Assembly: GCF_014635585.1 (NCBI RefSeq)
Contig: NZ_BMDC01000001.1
Span: 248,001-312,000 of the forward strand
Direction of reading: 5' to 3'
From: Rothia aerolata
Lineage (GTDB): Bacteria; Actinomycetota; Actinomycetes; Actinomycetales; Micrococcaceae
Length of the DNA stretch: 64,000 bases
Shown: piece by piece, positions 38,758-46,313 of the stretch
How positions within the stretch are numbered: the first letter of the stretch is position 1
How the letters are laid out: every line of letters starts with the position of its first letter
Program-made: the position numbers and the translations under genes
Notes under the pieces: model-generated
Seen by the model: the letters and a program-made list of their open reading frames with translations, nothing else
Database searches by the model: none
Told to the model about the DNA's origin: nothing

Positions 38758-39474
38758 ATGACAGAAACCACTGCAAAAACCGTACTCGTAACCGGCGGTA
38801 ACCGCGGCATCGGCTACGCCATCGCCCAGGAATTCAAGGCCGCAGGCCACAACGTCTGCATCACCTACCGCTCCGGCGAAGCACCCCAGGAATTCTTCTC
38901 CGTCAAGGCAGACGTTACCGACTCCGCCTCCATCGACGCAGCCTTCAAAGAAATCGAAGCAGAATTCGGCCCCGTTGAAGTACTGGTAGCCAACGCAGGC
39001 ATCACCAAAGACATGCTCCTGCTACGCATGAAAGAGCAGGACTTCATCGACGTCATCGACACCAACCTCACCGGAGCCTTCCGCGTAGTACAGCGCGCCA
39101 CCAAGGGAATGCTCAAGCTCAAGCGCGGCCGCATCATCCTCATCTCCTCCGTGGTAGGCCTCTACGGCGGCATGGGCCAGGTCAACTACTCATCCTCCAA
39201 GGCAGCCCTGGTGGGCATGGCCCGCTCCATCACCCGCGAACTCGGCTCCCGCAACATCACCGCCAACGTAATCGCGCCCGGCTTCATTCAAACCGAAATG
39301 ACCGACGTACTGCCCGAAGAAACCAAGAAGCAGTACATCGAGACCATTCCCGCCAAGCGCTTCGCCCAGCCCAAGGAAGTCGCCCAGGTAGTCCGCTGGG
39401 TCGCCTCCGACGAGGCAGCCTACGTCTCCGGCGCCGTCATCCCCGTAGACGGCGGTCTGGGAATGGGCCACTAG
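38758..39474 (+). CDS. fabG: 3-oxoacyl-ACP reductase FabG-like SDR
   Basis: 238 aa. NADPH motif GGNRGIGYAIA, NAG motif VANAGIT, catalytic Ser in LISSVVG and YSSSK with Tyr/Lys intact. C-terminal PVDGGLGMGH matches actinobacterial FabG1/MabA-type reductases of fatty-acid synthesis. ATG start with GAAAAGG upstream. Confidence 0.9.
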   Translation: MTETTAKTVLVTGGNRGIGYAIAQEFKAAGHNVCITYRSGEAPQEFFSVKADVTDSASIDAAFKEIEAEFGPVEVLVANAGITKDMLLLRMKEQDFIDVIDTNLTGAFRVVQRATKGMLKLKRGRIILISSVVGLYGGMGQVNYSSSKAALVGMARSITRELGSRNITANVIAPGFIQTEMTDVLPEETKKQYIETIPAKRFAQPKEVAQVVRWVASDEAAYVSGAVIPVDGGLGMGH

Positions 39475-39572
39475 TTTCTTTGCCTCGCCCCTCACGGGTA
39501 AGCGGTCGCCGGCTGACCCTCTCGCGTCTCGCGCGGGGCGCTCGCCGCGATTAAGGGGCACAAGAGTAGCCC

Positions 39573-39631
39573 GAGCATACGGGCCAACTGGCATCGGGGT
39601 TGGCGTTTAAGGGAAGTTGGCCCGTACGCTC
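39573..39631. repeat. 59-nt inverted repeat between the two SDR genes
   Basis: Arms GAGC(A)TACGGGCCAACT and AGTTGGCCCGTACGCTC, 25-nt loop. Same size as the tetramer palindromes but without tetramers at the 19-bp spacing. An outer GGCAC..GTGCC pair may extend it. Confidence 0.7.
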
Positions 39632-39686
39632 ACGCTGCGTGCCCCCCTTGAAATAAGACTCACCCATCTGACACGAAGGAAAATCT

Positions 39687-40433
39687 ATGACTAACCTTGC
39701 AGGCAAAACCATTATTGTGACCGGCTCCTCCCGCGGCGTCGGCGCTGACACCGCCCAGATTCTTGCCGAGGCCGGCGCCAACGTGGTGATTAACTACCGG
39801 TCTAAGGCTCCCCGCGCCGAGAAGATTGTTGCGGCAATCGAGGAAAAGGGCGGTAAGGCAATTGCTGTGGGCGCGGATATTACGAAGGAAGAGGACGCCG
39901 CCCGCCTGGTTGATATCGCGGTAGAGACTTTTGGTGGGCTCGATTATCTGGTGCTCAACGCATCGGGCGGTATGGAGAAGGGCATGGTGGAGGACTACGC
40001 CATGATTCTCAACCGCGACTCGCAGCTGCGCCTGGCTCGACTGGCGGCTGAGAAGATGCCCTCGGGCTCCCGCATCGTCTTTGTGACCAGCCACCAGGCT
40101 CACTTTATTCGCGAAGTTGAGACCATGCCCGAGTACCAGCCCGTTGCGCTGTCGAAGCGAGCCGGTGAAGATGCTCTGATCGAGGAAATCCCCGCTCTCA
40201 GCGAGAAGGGTATTTCTCTGGTGATTATCTCGGCTGACATGATTGAGGGCACTGTGACCGCCTCTCTGCTCAACCGAATCCACCCCGGTGCGCTGGAGGC
40301 TCGCCGGGAAGAAGCAGGCAAGCTCTACACGGTCAATGAGTTTGCCCAGGAAGTTGCCAAGATGGTGACTGCCGATGTTGAGTCCGGCCATACCGAGCTA
40401 GTAGGTGGCGGTAAGGGCTTCATTAAGGAGTAA
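39687..40433 (+). CDS. atypical short-chain dehydrogenase/reductase
   Basis: 248 aa. Rossmann motif GSSRGVGADTAQ and VLNASGG in place of NAG. The catalytic block reads EYQPVALSKRAGED: Lys is kept, but Val sits where the Tyr of YxxxK is expected. Either the nearby Tyr substitutes or the enzyme is not a classical reductase. ATG start with GAAGGAAAA upstream. Followed by a GTAC palindrome. Confidence 0.82.
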   Translation: MTNLAGKTIIVTGSSRGVGADTAQILAEAGANVVINYRSKAPRAEKIVAAIEEKGGKAIAVGADITKEEDAARLVDIAVETFGGLDYLVLNASGGMEKGMVEDYAMILNRDSQLRLARLAAEKMPSGSRIVFVTSHQAHFIREVETMPEYQPVALSKRAGEDALIEEIPALSEKGISLVIISADMIEGTVTASLLNRIHPGALEARREEAGKLYTVNEFAQEVAKMVTADVESGHTELVGGGKGFIKE

Positions 40434-40446
40434 CCCCCTCGGTTTT

Positions 40447-40504
40447 GTACAGGGTTGTCTCCGGTGTACAAAGATACCTTTGTACACCGGAGACAACCCT
40501 GTAC
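40447..40504. repeat. 58-bp GTAC palindrome, copy 3
   Basis: Perfect palindrome with 27-nt arms and a 4-nt loop. Fits GTAC-N15-GTAC-N12-GTAC-N15-GTAC exactly; stem sequence (AGGGTTGTCTCCGGT) is unrelated to the other copies. It lies between the convergent SDR gene and serB. Confidence 0.95.
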
Positions 40505-40523
40505 TACTTTAAGGCCAAGCTAC

Positions 40524-41456
40524 CTAGAGCCCGATAAAGTGCCTCACCGCATCAAGCCTCGGGGTATTAATCTGAACATCGGCTTCTACCTTCAGGGCGG
40601 CCTTAGCGTTGAAGGCAACGCCCAGGGCTGCCTCTTTAACCATCAAAATATCGTTGGCACCGTCTCCTACGGCAAGTACCTGCTTGGGGGAGATGCCCTC
40701 GGCTTTCATCCATTCCTTGAGGGAGTCCCGCTTAACCTGCGGCGTGATCACCTGCCCTGACACCTCGCCGGTCAGAGCGCCGTCTTTAATATCCAGCAGG
40801 TTGGCGCGGGCATAGTCGAGGCCGGTGCGCTGTGCCAGCGGCCGCAGTACCTGCACAAAGCCGCCCGAAACCACGGCTACCGTGTGGCCTGCCTCGTGGA
40901 GCAGGCGCACCAGCTCGCTAGCCCCGGGGGTCAGGCTAATACGCTCGTAGACCTCTGTGAGCACGGTTTCGGGAACCCCCGCCAGCTGCTTGACCCGCTC
41001 GCGCAGGGAGCTTTCAAAATCTAGCTCGCCCGCCATAGCGCGTTCGGTAATCAGCGAAATTTCCTCGCGCTTTCCGGCGTGGGCGGCGAGTTCGTCAATG
41101 ACCTCCTGCTGAATCAGGGTGGAATCGACGTCCATGATCACCAGCTTTTTCTCGTCGTTGGCGAGTTCGCTCGGCACCGCATTGACCGTGAGCCCAGAGG
41201 TTTGCTCGGCAGGCAGGTTAAAAAGTTCAGTGCGCAAATCCTCGATGCTGCCCCGATAATTTCCGCTGGCCAGGTAGGCGGTGTAGGCGGGGCCTTGACC
41301 CTCGTACTCCTGGTGGCTTTCGGGAACATTGAGCGCCAGAGCCGAATCCACGGTGAGGTTTTCAACGGATTCTAGGGCTTCAGCCAGGGCGGCTTCATCA
41401 AAATCTGCGGTGTAGTTCTGGTTGCTCAGGGCAACGATGTTCACTGAAGTACTCAT
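40524..41456 (-). CDS. serB: phosphoserine phosphatase SerB
   Basis: 310 aa from ATG 41456. HAD motifs IMDVDSTLIQQE (nucleophile Asp), VSGGF, and GDGANDILM, with an N-terminal region in the place of the ACT-like domain of long SerB proteins. Produces serine from phosphoserine. Divergent from the ABC ATPase gene. Confidence 0.93.
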   Translation of the reverse strand: MSTSVNIVALSNQNYTADFDEAALAEALESVENLTVDSALALNVPESHQEYEGQGPAYTAYLASGNYRGSIEDLRTELFNLPAEQTSGLTVNAVPSELANDEKKLVIMDVDSTLIQQEVIDELAAHAGKREEISLITERAMAGELDFESSLRERVKQLAGVPETVLTEVYERISLTPGASELVRLLHEAGHTVAVVSGGFVQVLRPLAQRTGLDYARANLLDIKDGALTGEVSGQVITPQVKRDSLKEWMKAEGISPKQVLAVGDGANDILMVKEAALGVAFNAKAALKVEADVQINTPRLDAVRHFIGL

Positions 41457-41549
41457 GCGTTCATTGTAGGCAAAAGCTCTGCCCAGAAGATGACCTGAAT
41501 CATTATGCGAGATTTCCAACGGCGTGCTCAACGTTATAAAGTTGCTTCT

Positions 41550-42344
41550 ATGAGCGCAGTACTAGATCTTCAGCAGGTAACCGTTGTTCGCGGCGATAAG
41601 AAGCTTCTCGACCACGTCAATTGGACCGTCAATGACGGCGAAAAATGGATTGTTCTTGGCCCCAATGGTGCGGGCAAGTCAACTCTTCTCTCGATTGCCG
41701 GTGCCAGGTTGCACCCCACCTCCGGCAGCGTTGATATTCTTGACGAAATTTTGGGTGCGGTGGATGTGTTTGAGCTCCGCCCCCGCATTGGTGTTTCGTC
41801 GGCAGCCCTGACCCAGACTATTCCCGATACCGAGAAGGTGGCCGACGTGGTGGTCACCGCCGCCTATGCCGTGACCGGCCGCTGGAATGAGGAGTACGAC
41901 GGTCTGGACGCCGCTCGGGCGAGCGAGCTGCTCGCCGACTGGGGTATTGCCGACTTGGGTGAGCGTCGCTTTGGTTCGCTCTCAGACGGTGAGAAGAAAC
42001 GCACCCTGATTGCCCGGGCTCTGATGACAGATCCCGAGCTCCTTTTGCTGGATGAGCCCGGTGCCGGTATGGATATTGCCGGCCGTGAAGATCTGGTGGC
42101 TCGTTTGACCGAACTGGCCACCGATGACTTTGCTCCCGCCACCATTTTGGTGACCCACCACCTCGAAGAAATCCCCAGCGGCTTCACCCACGCTCTGATG
42201 CTGCGGGACGGTAGGGTAGTGGCTTCGGGCCCCATTGAGCAGACCATTACCGAGGAAAATCTGCGGGAAACCTACGGCATGGACTTCAAGCTCTCGAAGA
42301 CCGAGAACGGCCGCTACTCCGCCTTTGCCGCCAACAACAGCTAA
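41550..42344 (+). CDS. stand-alone ABC ATPase
   Basis: 264 aa from ATG 41550 (MSAVLDLQQ). Walker A GPNGAGKST, signature SLSDGEKKRTLIA (Asp replacing Gly in SGG) and Walker B LLLLDEPGAGMD. No permease gene nearby. Close to ModF/YlmA-like cytoplasmic ABC ATPases. No clear ribosome site, so it may be leaderless. Followed 4 nt later by the methyltransferase gene. Confidence 0.85.
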   Translation: MSAVLDLQQVTVVRGDKKLLDHVNWTVNDGEKWIVLGPNGAGKSTLLSIAGARLHPTSGSVDILDEILGAVDVFELRPRIGVSSAALTQTIPDTEKVADVVVTAAYAVTGRWNEEYDGLDAARASELLADWGIADLGERRFGSLSDGEKKRTLIARALMTDPELLLLDEPGAGMDIAGREDLVARLTELATDDFAPATILVTHHLEEIPSGFTHALMLRDGRVVASGPIEQTITEENLRETYGMDFKLSKTENGRYSAFAANNS

Positions 42345-42348
42345 ATCC

Positions 42349-43221
42349 GTGGCCAAGAAGCAGCTTTCTGAAGCAGATATTGCCGCGCGCGCTCAGCGGG
42401 TCTATGCCCTTGACTCGGTGGTTCCCCTGCGGGAGGCTCCCCAAGATTCCCTACGCTATTTTCAGTCGCTGACCGATGTGAAACTGCGCAGCCTCAAGGA
42501 GCCCGAGTGGGGGATTTATATCGCCGAATCCTCCAAGGTGATTCGGCGCGCCCTGGCCACCGGTCACGTGCCCGATTCTTTCATCATGAGCGAGAAGTGG
42601 GCGGATGACCTTTCCGATATTCTTCGCGCCTACCCCGAGGTTCCCGCCTATGTGGGCAGTGAAGAAGAGCTTGAGCAGATTACCGGCTTCCACCTGCACC
42701 GGGGCGCGCTGGCAGCCATGCGCCGTCCTGAGCCCGCCCCGCTGGCGAAGCTACTTGAGGGCGCCCAGCGGATAGCGATACTCGAAGACATCGTTGACCA
42801 CACCAACGTGGGCGCAATCTTCCGCTCCGCGGCGGCGCTGGACGTCGACGTCGTGTTGGTCACTCCTCGTTGCGCAGACCCCCTCTACCGCCGCTCCATT
42901 CGGGTTTCAATGGGCACTGTCTTTCAGGTGCCCTGGGCCAGACTTGAAACCTGGCCGGATGCCCTGGCGACCATCAGAGAATTGGGGTTCGTGACCGCGG
43001 CAATGGCCCTGGAAGAAGACTCGCTCTCGCTGACCGAGCTGGCCCAGAGAAACGATGAGAAATTGGCGATTGTTTTGGGCACTGAGGGGCACGGGCTGTC
43101 GAGGAAAACCCTGGAAAACTGCGACTATACGGTGATGATTCCCATGTCCCACGGCGTCGATTCCCTCAACGTGGCGGCGGCGTCTGCGGTGACCTTCTGG
43201 GAGACCCGGCCGAAAAAGTGA
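42349..43221 (+). CDS. SpoU/TrmH-family RNA 2'-O-methyltransferase
   Basis: 290 aa from GTG 42349. SPOUT motifs DHTNVGAIFRSAAALDVD, LGTEGHGLS and PMSHGVDSLNVAAASAV form the knotted SAM site. N-terminal substrate-binding region precedes it. Likely methylates rRNA or tRNA ribose; target unknown. Coupled to the ABC ATPase gene. Confidence 0.9.
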   Translation: MAKKQLSEADIAARAQRVYALDSVVPLREAPQDSLRYFQSLTDVKLRSLKEPEWGIYIAESSKVIRRALATGHVPDSFIMSEKWADDLSDILRAYPEVPAYVGSEEELEQITGFHLHRGALAAMRRPEPAPLAKLLEGAQRIAILEDIVDHTNVGAIFRSAAALDVDVVLVTPRCADPLYRRSIRVSMGTVFQVPWARLETWPDALATIRELGFVTAAMALEEDSLSLTELAQRNDEKLAIVLGTEGHGLSRKTLENCDYTVMIPMSHGVDSLNVAAASAVTFWETRPKK

Positions 43222-43367
43222 TTAATCTTCTAGCGCGCTGGCCTCTGCTATGGCAGGGCAGGTGTTAGAGTTGAACCTTGGTTAGAAAACCGTGCGCGCA
43301 CAACCGTGCCCGCAAGACTCCCAAATCCTAGGCATCTGGCAAAATCCAGAGCAGATAAGGTAAGACC

Positions 43368-43625
43368 ATGAAGAAGGATATCCACCCGGATTACCACGAA
43401 GTACTCTTCCGCGATCTCGCATCCGGCAAGACCTTCCTGACCCGCTCCACCCGCACCTCAGAGAAGACTGAGACCTGGGAAGACGGCAAGGAATACCCCC
43501 TCGTAGAGGTTGAAATCTCCTCCGAGTCCCACCCCTTCTACACCGGCAAGCAGCGCATTATGGACTCCGCTGGCCGTGTTGAGCGCTTCAACGCTCGTTT
43601 CAAGAACTTCGGTAAGACCGCTTAA
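43368..43625 (+). CDS. rpmE2: ribosomal protein bL31 type B
   Basis: 85 aa, [12 protein letters not shown]. Cysteine-free (C-minus) L31, the zinc-independent form that usually replaces the zinc-binding one when zinc is scarce. No obvious Zur-type palindrome seen upstream. AAGGTAAGACC ribosome site; followed by a strong terminator. Confidence 0.95.
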   Translation: MKKDIHPDYHEVLFRDLASGKTFLTRSTRTSEKTETWEDGKEYPLVEVEISSESHPFYTGKQRIMDSAGRVERFNARFKNFGKTA

Positions 43626-43653
43626 GTTTTGTGAAGATTCGCTGAGAATCACA

Positions 43654-43693
43654 CCCCGTATCAGACTATTTCCGGTCTGATACGGGGTTTTTT
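43654..43693 (+). terminator. terminator after rpmE2
   Basis: Stem CCCCGTATCAGAC / GTCTGATACGGGG followed by TTTTTT. Confidence 0.95.
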
Positions 43694-43774
43694 CTATGCT
43701 CCCGAGTACAATAACTATGACTTGTCACCAGTTTGGATGACTTATAAAACACTGACCCATGAAGAGGTAGCGGT

Positions 43775-44947
43775 ATGGTCTCTCGTTCTCAGGCGACTCA
43801 ACCTAAAAAGAAGAAAAAAGGTCTTATCTTTGGCGGAATCATTCTCGCTATCGTTCTTCTGCTCGGTATCGGCGGTTGTGCCTACGTTGCAAGCATTGGC
43901 AAGGCATGGGATAACGGCACCGATAAATTCGATACTGCTTTTCCCAATGAAGACGGCTCGGAAGCTAACCAGGATCAGCTGCGTTCTCAGCTGAGCGACC
44001 AGCTGAAGAAGGAAATCGGTAAGGATTCCTATTCCTCCGATATTCAAAACAGCGAGGGCCGCAATAACGCTACCGAGAAAGATAAGAACGGTAACGGTAT
44101 TGCCGATGATCTTGAGGGCGGCAAAACAACTGAGCGCCCCGCGGAGACCGGCTCCTCTGACATTCTGCTTATGGGTAGCGACTCCCGGGCGGGAACCGCT
44201 GAGGCCGCTACCGTGACCGGCCAGCGCGCTGATACGCTCATGCTCCTGCACATTCCTGCAGGCGGAGGCGACCCCTACCTGATCTCGATTATGCGCGATA
44301 CCTGGGTGAACATTCCCGGCTACGGTTCCGCCAAGATTAATGCCGGCCTGAACTACGGTGGTGTAGACGTGCAGATTGCCACCATTGAACAGCTCCTGGA
44401 TATTCGCATTGACCACGTGGCTGAGATTGACTTTTCCGGCTTCAAGTCGATGACGGACGCTCTGGGCGGGGTGGACGTGGATGTTCCCCTCTCCTTCCAG
44501 GCAGACGGTAAGAGCTATACTGCCGGCCAGCAGCACATGAACGGCGACGAGGCGCTGACCTTCGTACGCCAGCGCTACGCTTTTGAGGACGGCGACTACC
44601 AGCGGGTGCGTAATCAGCGGGCCTACATGGACGGCGTGTTGGGTACCATTAAAAGCCAGGGCGCTTTCAGGAACGCCACCAACTTCAAGAACGTGGTGGA
44701 GTCCATCGCTCCCTACGTAACCGTTGACTCCGGCCTTGATTCCGGCGCCATCGTTTCTATGGCAGCTCCCTACCTTTCCACCGGTGGGCCCAACCTGCAC
44801 ATGCTGACTCTGCCCAATGCCGGTACCGGCTGGTCTGTTGATGGACAGTCCATTGTTGTTCTCGACAGCGCTGCGACCGAAGACCTTTCGAACGCACTGA
44901 AAAATGAAGACATGGCAGGCTACGTCTCCCAGTACGGCGAAGACTAA
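43775..44947 (+). CDS. LytR-CpsA-Psr (LCP) family cell-wall protein
   Basis: 390 aa. Short Lys-rich cytoplasmic start, one membrane helix (residues about 16-38), extracellular linker, then the LCP domain (LLMGSDSRAG, ADTLMLLHI, SIMRDTWVNIPGYG, KINAGLNYGG, FVRQRY). LCP enzymes attach glycopolymers to peptidoglycan. The linker holds DKNGNGIADDLE (residues 103-114), a good EF-hand/TSP3-like calcium-binding loop, which is unusual in the family. ATG with GAAGAGG upstream. Confidence 0.9.
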   Translation: MVSRSQATQPKKKKKGLIFGGIILAIVLLLGIGGCAYVASIGKAWDNGTDKFDTAFPNEDGSEANQDQLRSQLSDQLKKEIGKDSYSSDIQNSEGRNNATEKDKNGNGIADDLEGGKTTERPAETGSSDILLMGSDSRAGTAEAATVTGQRADTLMLLHIPAGGGDPYLISIMRDTWVNIPGYGSAKINAGLNYGGVDVQIATIEQLLDIRIDHVAEIDFSGFKSMTDALGGVDVDVPLSFQADGKSYTAGQQHMNGDEALTFVRQRYAFEDGDYQRVRNQRAYMDGVLGTIKSQGAFRNATNFKNVVESIAPYVTVDSGLDSGAIVSMAAPYLSTGGPNLHMLTLPNAGTGWSVDGQSIVVLDSAATEDLSNALKNEDMAGYVSQYGED

Positions 44948-44956
44948 GCACTGTAT

Positions 44957-44996
44957 AAAAAGGGAGGCTCCCCGGCGGGGAGCCTCCCTTTTTATA
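44957..44996. terminator. bidirectional terminator LCP / HIRAN-like gene
   Basis: Perfect stem AAAAAGGGAGGCTCCCC / GGGGAGCCTCCCTTTTT with 3-nt loop between convergent genes. Confidence 0.95.
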
Positions 44997-45005
44997 GCCT
45001 GTGGT

Positions 45006-46172
45006 TTAGACTGAAGCTTCTTCGTAGCTTGAGTTCTCAACCGGCACGTCGCGGCCCATGTAGAGGGCCATAAAGGCTACCGAGACACCCAGAACAATGG
45101 CGACCACGCCCAGCAGGGGCTGCCAGAAGCAGAGGAAGATACCGGCAAGCAGAATGAGCGCTCCGATCACACCCAGAAGAATGGCCAGGCGGCGGTCGGG
45201 AGAAGCTACCCTGTGCGAACCGGGAGCATCATTGGCATCTGCCGCCTGGGTTTGCTGGCCGGCTGCATGGGAACCGGTGAGGGAACCTACCAGACCGCGC
45301 TTCTTCTTGGTGGCTGCCGCGCGGTTGAGCTCACCCTCGGTGGGCTCAAAGGCAGGGGGTACCTCGTAGCTATCACTGACGGGGAGAAGGTCGGGAACAT
45401 TGTTGGGCAGCTCCTCAAACCACTCTTGAGGAATATCTGCTGCCCGCACCGCCTGAACCGTCAAAGACAGTTCCAGGGAGTTGCCTCGGATAGTACCCCA
45501 GGCGCTGGTTAGCTTGTTTCGTTCAAAGGCATAGCGAATTACCGGGGCAAGTTGAAGAGACATCTGGGTGGAAAGACGACCCACCCGTTTGCGATCGTGG
45601 AAAACCTCCACGGAATCCACCACAGCGCCGTCCGCAAGTTTAAGCTGGTTAGCCTCCAGCGCCAGAATCACTCGACCCTCACCACTGGGCGGCAGAATAC
45701 CGTGCAGGTACTCTGAATAGTCCTTTTCGTCCAGAACCTTCATGGAGGGGCCCTGGGGGAGTAGGGTTGCCTGCACGGGGGCCTGGTTCAGCGGAAAGAG
45801 GGAGCTGGGCGCGCTCAAAGACAGCACACCGCGGCTCTCAATAGAATTCTCGTTGCTCACCCGGCGCAGCACGGCTGAGAGCTGCAGGTGGGCAATAGCA
45901 TCGTAACCGGAGGCCACCACGCGGGTAATGGGCTTCCAGTAAAGAGCTGAATCTTCGGGGGAGAGGCGGCCCACCTTAAAATCATCGATATAAACAGCAA
46001 TGCTGTTGGGCTCGTAGGGGTTATCGGGCTCGGGAACCAGGCGCGCCTCACCGTTCCAAATCCGCTCACGGTCAACCTGGAGCTCTTCAAAGACCTGGAG
46101 AATTTCTGCATCGTAGAAATCATTGGTAACGACCTCAACAGAGCCGCGATCTCCCAGTGCATAATCGGCCAA
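45006..46172 (-). CDS. HIRAN-like domain protein with C-terminal membrane segments
   Basis: 388 aa from TTG 46172 with AAGGAG 6 nt upstream; an in-frame TTG 24 nt earlier lacks a ribosome site. Two HIRAN-like modules: NPYEPNSIAVYIDDFKVGRL (first) and VVDSVEVFHDRKRVGRL (second). Then a Lys/Ala-rich linker and two hydrophobic helices near the C-terminus (LLGVIGALILLAGIFLCFW, LLGVVAIVLGVSVAFMALYM). HIRAN domains bind DNA ends in eukaryotic helicases; in bacterial membrane-linked forms the role is unknown. A related broken gene lies at 50589. Confidence 0.65.
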   Translation of the reverse strand: MADYALGDRGSVEVVTNDFYDAEILQVFEELQVDRERIWNGEARLVPEPDNPYEPNSIAVYIDDFKVGRLSPEDSALYWKPITRVVASGYDAIAHLQLSAVLRRVSNENSIESRGVLSLSAPSSLFPLNQAPVQATLLPQGPSMKVLDEKDYSEYLHGILPPSGEGRVILALEANQLKLADGAVVDSVEVFHDRKRVGRLSTQMSLQLAPVIRYAFERNKLTSAWGTIRGNSLELSLTVQAVRAADIPQEWFEELPNNVPDLLPVSDSYEVPPAFEPTEGELNRAAATKKKRGLVGSLTGSHAAGQQTQAADANDAPGSHRVASPDRRLAILLGVIGALILLAGIFLCFWQPLLGVVAIVLGVSVAFMALYMGRDVPVENSSYEEASV

Positions 46173-46222
46173 TGTTTGCTCCTTGGTAAGTGACAAAATC
46201 GTTTCTAATAGCTTCTCATGAA

Positions 46223-46262
46223 TTGCCGGTTTGGCACTGGTTTTTCAGCACCAAACCGGCAA
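46223..46262 (-). terminator. stem-loop downstream of pepN reading outward / upstream of HIRAN-like gene
   Basis: Stem TTGCCGGTTTGG / CCAAACCGGCAA with loop holding TTTTT, between pepN and the HIRAN-like gene, both on the minus strand. Likely ends pepN transcription. Confidence 0.6.
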
Positions 46263-46313
46263 GTAACTTTTTCACTGCGTCACAGAAGATAACCTTTGCG
46301 ACTGTGCCAAGGC

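Noticed and set aside
40455-40760. 101-codon plus-strand frame starting inside the GTAC palindrome
   Set aside because: Antisense to serB and begins in the hairpin; shadow frame.
43222-43367. Zur box upstream of the zinc-free L31 gene
   Set aside because: No convincing Zur-type palindrome could be read in the 146 bases.
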